NCBI RefSeq assembly: GCF_030818905.1
Contig: NZ_JAUTAZ010000001.1
Location: 1,364,001-1,428,000, forward strand
Reading direction: 5' to 3'
DNA length: 64,000 nt
Source: Microbacterium sp. SORGH_AS_0888
Lineage (GTDB): Bacteria > Actinomycetota > Actinomycetes > Actinomycetales > Microbacteriaceae
Below are positions 58,222-64,000 of this stretch, one piece after another (position 1 is the stretch's first letter; each line of letters starts with the position of its first letter). Below the pieces are notes generated by a model that saw only the letters and a list, made by a program, of their open reading frames with translations, made no database searches and was not told the DNA's origin. A program made the translations under genes and the position numbers.

Positions 58222-58287
58222 GCGGGGATCGTGCGCGACGCGCCGCGCAACCCGCATCCGCCCCGGCGTGTCCGCCACGATCCCCGC
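58222..58287. repeat. Palindromic element PAL-2, copy 2 (66 nt)
   Basis: Arms at 58222-58244 (GCGGGGATCGTGC...) and 58265-58287 (...CACGATCCCCGC). Inverted relative to copy 1. It lies between the convergent flavin reductase and LOG genes, so it may also act as a terminator. Confidence 0.8.
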
Positions 58288-58351
58288 CGTTGCGGACGTG
58301 CGCCGCTCGGGCGGGGTGACGGATGCGGTCACACGCCGCCGCGGGTCGGCG

Positions 58352-58921
58352 TCAGCGGGCCGCCCACTTGGGCGCGGGCGGCTCCCAGGCGCCGAACGCG
58401 TCGAGCAGCGACTGCGGCGTGTGGACGACGCGCAGCGAGCCGCGGAACTCGGCGCGCAGGAAGCCCGCGTCGAGCATGCCGTCGAGCAGGGCGAGCAACG
58501 GCTGCCAGAACCCGTCGACGTCGTACAGCGCGACGGGCTTGCGGTGGAAGCCGAGCTGCAGCCACGTCCACGCCTCCGCCAGCTCCTCGAGTGTGCCGGG
58601 GCCGCCGGGAAGGGCCACGAAGCCGTCCGCGAGGTCGGCCATGCGCATCTTCCGGGTGTGCATGTCGGGGACGATCTCGAGCTCGGAGAGCCCCGGATGG
58701 GCGAGCTCGGCGTCCACGAGCGCCTGCGGGATGACGCCGATGACCTCGCCGCCGGCCGCGCGGGCGGCGTCGGCGACGACGCCCATGAGGCCCGCGCGGC
58801 CGCCGCCGTAGACGATCCCGACGCCACGCGCGGCGAGATGCTCGCCGAGCGCCTGCGCCGCCTCCCGATAGGCGGGCCGGTTGCCCTCCGCCGACCCGGT
58901 GTACACCGCGATCCGACTCAT
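58352..58921 (-). CDS. LOG family (TIGR00730) Rossmann-fold protein
   Basis: A 189-residue cytokinin riboside 5'-monophosphate phosphoribohydrolase-like protein. Signature [15 protein letters not shown] and [20 protein letters not shown] (the PGGxGTxxE motif) are intact. Many bacterial members cleave nucleoside 5'-monophosphates. ATG 58921 begins [13 protein letters not shown]. Confidence 0.93.
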   Translation of the reverse strand: MSRIAVYTGSAEGNRPAYREAAQALGEHLAARGVGIVYGGGRAGLMGVVADAARAAGGEVIGVIPQALVDAELAHPGLSELEIVPDMHTRKMRMADLADGFVALPGGPGTLEELAEAWTWLQLGFHRKPVALYDVDGFWQPLLALLDGMLDAGFLRAEFRGSLRVVHTPQSLLDAFGAWEPPAPKWAAR

Positions 58922-58953
58922 CCGCCCGTTCCTCTCCTCGACTCCCGCACCGC

Positions 58954-59304
58954 TCAGCCCTCGGCCACGACGTAGGCGACGGCGAAGCCGGCGTCGTGCG
59001 ACATCGACAGGTGCAGCCCCGTGATGCCCCGCTCGGCGACCACCGCCGCGGTCGAGCCGGACAGCGCGAGCCACGGGCGCCCCGAGGCCTCCGACGCCAC
59101 CTCGATCTCGGTCCAGTGCACCCCGTCCGAGCCGCCGAGCGCCTTGATGAGCGCCTCCTTCGCGGCGTAGCGCGCCGCCAGCGAGCGCGGCTTCAGCACG
59201 CGCTCGGCCGGCGAGAACAGCCGCTCGCGCAGGCGCGGCGTCCGTTCCAGCTGCCGCTCGAACCGCGGGATGTCGACGAGGTCGACACCGATGCCCACGA
59301 TCAC
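58954..59304 (-). CDS. acpS: Holo-[acyl-carrier-protein] synthase
   Basis: Transfers 4'-phosphopantetheine from CoA to apo-ACP. The 116 residues contain [14 protein letters not shown] (catalytic Asp) and [14 protein letters not shown] (Mg/CoA-binding Glu-Lys). It begins 5 nt after the glmS stop, so probably the same transcript. Confidence 0.96.
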   Translation of the reverse strand: MIVGIGVDLVDIPRFERQLERTPRLRERLFSPAERVLKPRSLAARYAAKEALIKALGGSDGVHWTEIEVASEASGRPWLALSGSTAAVVAERGITGLHLSMSHDAGFAVAYVVAEG

Positions 59305-59309
59305 CGCGA

Positions 59310-61160
59310 CTACTCGACCGTGACGGACTTCGCGAGGTTGCGCGGCTGGTCGACGTCGAGGCCCTTCGCCTCGGCGAGCCCCATCGCGAACAGGTGGAGC
59401 GGCACGACCGCGAGCAGCGGCTCGAACAGGGGTCCGGCGAGCGGGATGCGCAGCACCTCGTCGGCGAACGGCAGCACGGCGGCGTCGCCCTCCTCGGCCA
59501 CGACGATGACGCGGGCGCCGCGCGCGCGGATCTCCTGGATGTTCGAGACGACCTTGTCGTGCAGCAGCGACGACTCGCGCGGCGAGGGCACCAGCACGAA
59601 GACCGGCTGCCCCGGCTCGATCAGCGCGATCGGGCCGTGCTTGAGCTCACCGGCGGCGAACCCCTCCGCGTGGATGTAGGTGATCTCCTTGAGCTTGAGC
59701 GCTCCCTCGAGGGCGATGGGGTAGCCCACGTGACGACCGAGGAAGAGCACGGACCGCGTGTCCGCCATCCAGTGGGCGAGCTGCGAGATCCGCGCCGACT
59801 CCGCATCCAGCACCTTGGCGATCTTGCGCGGGATCGCCTCGAGCTCCAGGACGTGCTGCGCGACCTCGGTCGCCGACAGCGCACCGCGGACGCGCGCGAC
59901 GTGCAGCCCCAGCAGGTAGAGAGCCGTGATCTGGGCGACGAACGCCTTCGTGGAGGCGACCGCGACCTCGGGACCGGCGTGCGTGTAGACGATCGCATCG
60001 GACTCGCGTGGGATCGTCGCCCCCTGCGTGTTGCAGATCGAGAGCGTGCGCGCGCCGCGCTCGCGGGCGTACTTGACGGCCATCAGGGTGTCCATCGTCT
60101 CGCCCGACTGGCTGATGGAGATCACGAGCGTCGAGGGCGTGAGCACGGGGTCCCGGTAGCGGAACTCGTGCGCGAGCTCGACCTCGACGGGAACGCGCGT
60201 CCACTGCTCGATCGCGTACTTGCCGACGAGGCCGGCGTAGGCGGCCGTGCCGGCGGCGATCACCACGACCCGGGTGATCTCGGCGAACAGCTCGTCGAGG
60301 CCGTCGAGCTCGGGGATGACGACGACCCCGTCGCGGATGCGCCCGCGCAGCGTGTTCGCGACGGCCTCCGGCTCCTCGGCCACCTCCTTGGCCATGAACG
60401 AGGACCATCCGCCCTTCTCGGCGGCGGACGCGTCCCACGTGACCTGGAAGGGCTCGACCTCGACGGCCGCGCCGGTGAAGTCGCTCACCTCGACGCCCGA
60501 GGGCGTGATGGCGACGATCTGATCCTGACCGATCGCGAGAGCGTCGCGCGTGTGCTCGACGAAGGCCGCGACATCCGAGCCGAGGAAGTTCTCCCCCTCG
60601 CCGAGCCCGATCACGAGCGGCGAGTTGCGGCGGGCGCCGACGACAAGACCCGGCTGCTCCTGGTGCATCGCGAGCAGGGTGAACGCGCCCTCGAGCCGCA
60701 CGACGGTGGCGCGGAAGGCGGCCACGAGATCGTGGGATGCCGCGTACTCGCGGCCGAGCAGGACCGCGGCGACCTCCGTGTCGGTCTCGCTCTGGAACTC
60801 GTACCCCTCCGAGATCAGCTCGACCTTGAGGTCGGCGAAGTTCTCGATGATGCCGTTGTGGATGACGGCGAGCTTGCCGTCGTCGGCCAGATGGGGGTGG
60901 GCGTTGACGTCGGTCGGTCCGCCGTGCGTCGCCCAGCGCGTGTGGCCGATCCCGGTCGTGCCGTCGGCGAGGGGGTGGCGCTCGAGGTCGTCGCGCAGCA
61001 TGCTGAGCTTGCCGGCGCGCTTGCGCATCCCGAGGTCGCCGTCACGGTCGATGACCGCGATGCCGGCGGAGTCGTATCCCCGGTACTCGAGACGGGCGAG
61101 TCCGGCGAGAAGGATGTCCTGACTCGGCCTCGGGCCCACGTATCCCACGATTCCGCACAT
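59310..61160 (-). CDS. glmS: Glutamine-fructose-6-phosphate aminotransferase
   Basis: Makes glucosamine 6-phosphate, the first step to UDP-GlcNAc. The 616 residues comprise an N-terminal glutaminase domain (nucleophile Cys2 in [25 protein letters not shown]) and two SIS isomerase domains ([14 protein letters not shown] and [25 protein letters not shown]), ending [12 protein letters not shown] 61160 is 6 nt after TACGAT on the minus strand (61172-61167), so probably leaderless. GlmM is encoded nearby, completing the early amino-sugar route. Confidence 0.97.
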   Translation of the reverse strand: MCGIVGYVGPRPSQDILLAGLARLEYRGYDSAGIAVIDRDGDLGMRKRAGKLSMLRDDLERHPLADGTTGIGHTRWATHGGPTDVNAHPHLADDGKLAVIHNGIIENFADLKVELISEGYEFQSETDTEVAAVLLGREYAASHDLVAAFRATVVRLEGAFTLLAMHQEQPGLVVGARRNSPLVIGLGEGENFLGSDVAAFVEHTRDALAIGQDQIVAITPSGVEVSDFTGAAVEVEPFQVTWDASAAEKGGWSSFMAKEVAEEPEAVANTLRGRIRDGVVVIPELDGLDELFAEITRVVVIAAGTAAYAGLVGKYAIEQWTRVPVEVELAHEFRYRDPVLTPSTLVISISQSGETMDTLMAVKYARERGARTLSICNTQGATIPRESDAIVYTHAGPEVAVASTKAFVAQITALYLLGLHVARVRGALSATEVAQHVLELEAIPRKIAKVLDAESARISQLAHWMADTRSVLFLGRHVGYPIALEGALKLKEITYIHAEGFAAGELKHGPIALIEPGQPVFVLVPSPRESSLLHDKVVSNIQEIRARGARVIVVAEEGDAAVLPFADEVLRIPLAGPLFEPLLAVVPLHLFAMGLAEAKGLDVDQPRNLAKSVTVE

Positions 61161-61221
61161 AGCACCATCGTAGATGGGCACGCCTGAGCCCCCGCCCCGA
61201 CCCGCTCTCCCCCGCATCCAC

Positions 61222-61294
61222 CCGCGAGACCAGTCCTCCGCGCCGAGACCGGCGAGAAAACCGCCGGTCTCGGCGGCCCGGACTGGTCTCGCGG
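61222..61294. repeat. Nested palindromic element PAL-1, copy B (73 nt)
   Basis: Outer 15-bp arms CCGCGAGACCAGTCC (61222-61236) and inverse (61280-61294); inner arms GCCGAGACCGGCG (61242-61254) and inverse (61262-61274). Inverted copy of 51787-51859 with 3 differences. Its edge abuts the coaA stop codon (61295). Confidence 0.9.
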
Positions 61295-62251
61295 TCAGAG
61301 CTTGCGCAGGAGCACCCGCTCGACGCCGTGGGTGACGCCCTTCTCGAGCACGAGCGAGGCGCGGTGCTTGGTCGGCAGCACGTTCTCGAGCAGGTTCGGG
61401 AGGTTGATCTCGTTCCAGAAGTAGTGCGCGCGCCGCACGGCCTCCTCGTCCGAGATCTCGGCATACACCCGGAAGAACGAGTTCGGGTTGCTGAACGCGG
61501 CGGCGCGCAGCGCGAGGAACCGCTGCGTGTACCAGTCGCGGATGTGGGCGGGATCGGCGTCCACGTACACGGAGAAGTCGAACAGCTCGCTCACGGCCAC
61601 GTCGTTCGGCGTGGGCGGAGGCTGGAGGACGTTCAGCCCCTCGACGATCACGACGTCGGGACGCCGCACGATCGTGTGCGCATCGGGGACGATGTCGTAG
61701 CGCATGTGGGAGTAGAACGGCGCCCTCACCTCGGGCTCGCCCGACTTCACCGCCGTCAGGAACTCGACGAGGGCGCGCCGGTCGTACGACTCGGGGAAGC
61801 CCTTGCGGTCCATGAGGCCGCGGCGCTCCAGCTCGGCGTTCGGATAGAGGAAGCCGTCCGTCGTGACGAGCTCCACGCGGGGCGTGCCGGGCCAGCGGCT
61901 CATGAGCTCGCGCAGCAGTCGCGCGATCGTCGACTTCCCGACCGCGACCGAGCCGGCGACCCCCAGCACGAACGGCGTCGTGGAGTCCGCCTCGCCGAGG
62001 AAGGCGCTCTCGTCCGCGCCCAGGCGCTTGGTCGCGCTGGCGTACAGGGAGAGGAGCCGCGAGAGCGGCAGATAGACCTCGCGCACCTCGGTGAGATCGA
62101 GCCGGTCCCCGAGACCGCGCAGCTGCACGACCTCCGCCTCGGTGAGCGGCTGGGTGACCCCGGCGGCGAGCCGGGCCCAGTCGGAACGCGCGATCTCGCG
62201 GTAGAGGGACAGCGCGAGCGAGTCGGCCTGCAACGCCTCATCCACGGTCAT
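61295..62251 (-). CDS. coaA: Pantothenate kinase type I
   Basis: Phosphorylates pantothenate in CoA synthesis. The 318 residues contain P-loop [12 protein letters not shown] (near 95-106), [19 protein letters not shown] and NVLQPPP, typical of prokaryotic CoaA. TAGTCT on the minus strand (62263-62258) 6 nt before the ATG suggests a leaderless start; 36 nt separate it from divergent ppx. CoA made here is the substrate of AcpS encoded nearby. Confidence 0.97.
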   Translation of the reverse strand: MTVDEALQADSLALSLYREIARSDWARLAAGVTQPLTEAEVVQLRGLGDRLDLTEVREVYLPLSRLLSLYASATKRLGADESAFLGEADSTTPFVLGVAGSVAVGKSTIARLLRELMSRWPGTPRVELVTTDGFLYPNAELERRGLMDRKGFPESYDRRALVEFLTAVKSGEPEVRAPFYSHMRYDIVPDAHTIVRRPDVVIVEGLNVLQPPPTPNDVAVSELFDFSVYVDADPAHIRDWYTQRFLALRAAAFSNPNSFFRVYAEISDEEAVRRAHYFWNEINLPNLLENVLPTKHRASLVLEKGVTHGVERVLLRKL

Positions 62252-62287
62252 CCGTTCAGACTAGTGGCGCCGCTAGGCTGTGGGATC

Positions 62288-63220
62288 GTGCGACTCGGAG
62301 TGCTCGACATCGGTTCCAACACGGTGCACCTCCTCGTCGCGGACGCGCACCCGGGCGGACGCCCGCTCGCGACGAGCAGCACCCGCACGGTGCTGCGGCT
62401 CATGCGGTACCTCACCGCCGACGGCGCGATCAGCGAGGACGGGGTCACGGCGCTCGTGGATGCCGTGGCCCGAGCCCGCGAGGTCGCACGGGCCGAGCAC
62501 GTCTCGGAGCTCCTGGCCACCGCCACGAGCGCCGTGCGCGAGGCGACCAACGGCCCCGAGGTGATCGCCCGCATCGAGGCGGCGCTGGGCCAGCCGCTGC
62601 AGGTGCTCGGCGGCGAGGACGAGGCGCGCTTCACCTTCCTCGCCGTGCGCCGGTGGTTCGGCTGGTCGGCCGGGCAGATCATGCTGTTCGACATCGGCGG
62701 CGGGTCGCTCGAGCTCGCGGCCGGTGCCGACGAGCTGCCGGAGGCGGCGGCATCCGTGCCACTGGGCGCGGGGCGGATGACGATCCGCTTCCTCCCGGAC
62801 GATCCGCCCGGCGAAGCCGCCGTCGAGCGGCTGCGCGCGCACGCCGCGCAGGTGCTCGCCCCCGTCGCACGGGAGTTCTCGTCGCAGCCGCGCCCGGATC
62901 ACGTCGTGGGATCGTCCAAGGCGATCCGCTCGCTCGCGAAGCTCGCGGGCTACCCCGTGCCGGGCTGGTCGGGGATCGATCGGATGGTGCTGCCCCAGGC
63001 GGCGCTCGGGTCGTGGATCCCGCGGCTCGCCCGGCTCCCCGCATCCGCCCGCCAGGAGCTGCCCGGCATCACCGCGGACCGGACGTTCCAGATCGTCGCG
63101 GGCGCCGTCGTGCTGCACACCGCGATGCGGGTCATGGACGTCGACGAGCTCGAGGTGAGCCCCTGGGCGCTGCGCGAGGGCGTGCTGCTGCGCTACATCG
63201 AGAACATGGCCTGGACCTGA
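62288..63220 (+). CDS. Ppx/GppA phosphatase family protein
   Basis: A 310-residue exopolyphosphatase/pppGpp phosphohydrolase family member with the ASKHA fold: VLDIGSNTVHLLVAD at residues 5-19, ATSAVREATNG, and LFDIGGGSLELAAG near residue 138 for nucleotide binding. It has the short actinobacterial length, without the C-terminal HD domain. GTG 62288 lies 8 nt after TAGGCT (62274-62279). Polyphosphate versus pppGpp preference is unknown. Confidence 0.93.
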   Translation: MRLGVLDIGSNTVHLLVADAHPGGRPLATSSTRTVLRLMRYLTADGAISEDGVTALVDAVARAREVARAEHVSELLATATSAVREATNGPEVIARIEAALGQPLQVLGGEDEARFTFLAVRRWFGWSAGQIMLFDIGGGSLELAAGADELPEAAASVPLGAGRMTIRFLPDDPPGEAAVERLRAHAAQVLAPVAREFSSQPRPDHVVGSSKAIRSLAKLAGYPVPGWSGIDRMVLPQAALGSWIPRLARLPASARQELPGITADRTFQIVAGAVVLHTAMRVMDVDELEVSPWALREGVLLRYIENMAWT

Positions 63221-63256
63221 CCCCGGTCGGTCGTGCCGCTCCTGCACGACCGAGCG

Positions 63257-63322
63257 GCGGGGATTCTCGACGACACGCCGGGCGAGGAGCGTCCGACACA
63301 GCGTGTCGGCCACGATCCCCGC
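63257..63322. repeat. Palindromic element PAL-2, copy 3 (66 nt)
   Basis: Arms at 63257-63279 (GCGGGGATTCTCG...) and 63300-63322 (...CCACGATCCCCGC). Same length as copies 1 and 2. It lies between the convergent ppx and glmM genes. Confidence 0.8.
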
Positions 63323-63353
63323 AGCGCCGTCGCACGGCCGGGCGCTCGACGGC

Positions 63354-64000
63354 TCAGAGGGCGAGCCGCTCCCGCACCACGGTCGCGAGCTCCTCGGCGA
63401 TCCGCCGCGCCGTGCCCTCGTCCTCGGCCTCGACCATGACGCGCACGAGCGGCTCGGTGCCGCTGGCGCGCAGCAGGACCCGCCCGGTGTCGCCGAGCGT
63501 GCGCTCGGCGGCCGCGACCGCGACGGCCAGCTCGGCGTCCGCGACGCGCGTGCGGTCGACGCCCGTGACGTTGACGAGAACCTGCGGGTACACCGTCATG
63601 ATCGCCGCCAGCTCGGCGAGGCTGCGGCCCGTGCGCTGCATCTCGGCCATCAGGTGCAGCCCCGTGAGCACGCCGTCGCCGGTCGTGGCGTGACTGCTCA
63701 TGATCACGTGCCCCGACTGCTCGCCGCCCAGCGAGTAGCCGTGCTCGTTCATGGCCTCCAGCACGTACCGATCCCCGACACCGGTCTGCACGACATGGAT
63801 GCCGTGGGCCGCCATCGCGCGATGGAGCCCCAGGTTGCTCATGACGGTCGCCACGAGCGTGTCGTCGCGCAGCACACCGCGCTCCTTCATCGAGACCGCG
63901 AGGATCGCCATGATCTGGTCGCCGTCGATGACCCGGCCCTCGGCGTCGACCGCGAGGCAGCGATCCGCGTCGCCGTCGTGCGCGATGCCGAGATCGGCGC
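63354..64000 (-). CDS. glmM: Phosphoglucosamine mutase (3' part, cut by the window edge)
   Basis: Interconverts glucosamine 6-phosphate and 1-phosphate. Only the C-terminal about 215 residues are present; the phosphoserine loop lies beyond 64000. The metal-binding loop [13 protein letters not shown] is at the window edge, followed by [11 protein letters not shown] (sugar-binding GEQSG) and [14 protein letters not shown] (phosphate-binding RxSGTEP). It fits with glmS nearby. Confidence 0.96.
   Translation of the reverse strand, partial: ADLGIAHDGDADRCLAVDAEGRVIDGDQIMAILAVSMKERGVLRDDTLVATVMSNLGLHRAMAAHGIHVVQTGVGDRYVLEAMNEHGYSLGGEQSGHVIMSSHATTGDGVLTGLHLMAEMQRTGRSLAELAAIMTVYPQVLVNVTGVDRTRVADAELAVAVAAAERTLGDTGRVLLRASGTEPLVRVMVEAEDEGTARRIAEELATVVRERLAL

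Overview
The window is a 64 kb chromosomal segment of a high-GC Gram-positive bacterium, most likely an actinobacterium of the Microbacterium type (Microbacteriaceae). This rests on the very high G+C, class Ib nrdHIEF, two IMP dehydrogenase paralogues (guaB and guaB3) with guaA, a solitary groES with CIRCE operators, the alr-tsaE-tsaB-rimI-tsaD run, the glmM/coaA/glmS/acpS neighbourhood, and about twenty genes with the leaderless-mRNA signature (a TAnnnT box 6-8 nt before the start codon). Species assignment is inference. I see no rRNA, tRNA, CRISPR, prophage or insertion sequence.

Layout. 1-4382: end of a cluster with an N-truncated flavoprotein, a nitrilase-fold protein lacking the catalytic Cys, a glycosyltransferase and a frameshifted acyl-CoA-ligase-like gene; it resembles the mycobacterial MSMEG_0565-0572 (Nit1-type) cluster. 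4649-8571: ribonucleotide reductase operon nrdHIEF (minus strand) with its terminator. 8946-17314: MFS exporter, hydrolase/acyl-CoA dehydrogenase/aldo-keto reductase, a CsoR-type metal sensor, DUF445 protein, a gamma-glutamylcyclotransferase-like protein and a large membrane-anchored hydrolase. 17382-23654: LacI-regulated sugar ABC importer with a glycoside hydrolase. 23700-31698: palindrome-controlled MFS exporter, then an amidase plus ribose-type ABC importer and AraC regulator. 31707-35778: ABC-2 exporter, glycerophosphodiesterase, Bax-inhibitor-1 protein.

35908-51124 is mainly housekeeping: guaA, DUF3817, SURF1 and guaB3; a TetR/MFS pair; a DUF559 nuclease-like gene; guaB, groES, a THUMP-like methyltransferase, and the tRNA-t6A genes with rimI and alr. 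51165-58179 is a tightly coupled operon: cupin-XRE regulator, aldehyde dehydrogenase, LLM-type flavin monooxygenase, split TPP-dependent 2-oxoacid decarboxylase, GMC oxidoreductase and flavin reductase. Its genes overlap by 1-4 nt, so the products probably form one catabolic route, possibly for a sulfonate- or phosphonate-like compound. 58352-64000: LOG-family protein, acpS, glmS, coaA, ppx/gppA and partial glmM (cell-wall and cofactor metabolism).

Two window-wide observations stand out. First, 60-75 nt palindromic elements sit between genes in at least five sequence families: one family has two 73-nt copies differing at only 3 positions, one has three 66-nt copies, one pair flanks the DUF559 gene, and one has been absorbed into the 3' end of rimI. 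Second, five otherwise intact genes are each broken by a single extra base, mostly in short G/C runs; this looks more like systematic insertion error in the assembly than gene decay, so these products should be read as probably functional until re-sequenced.
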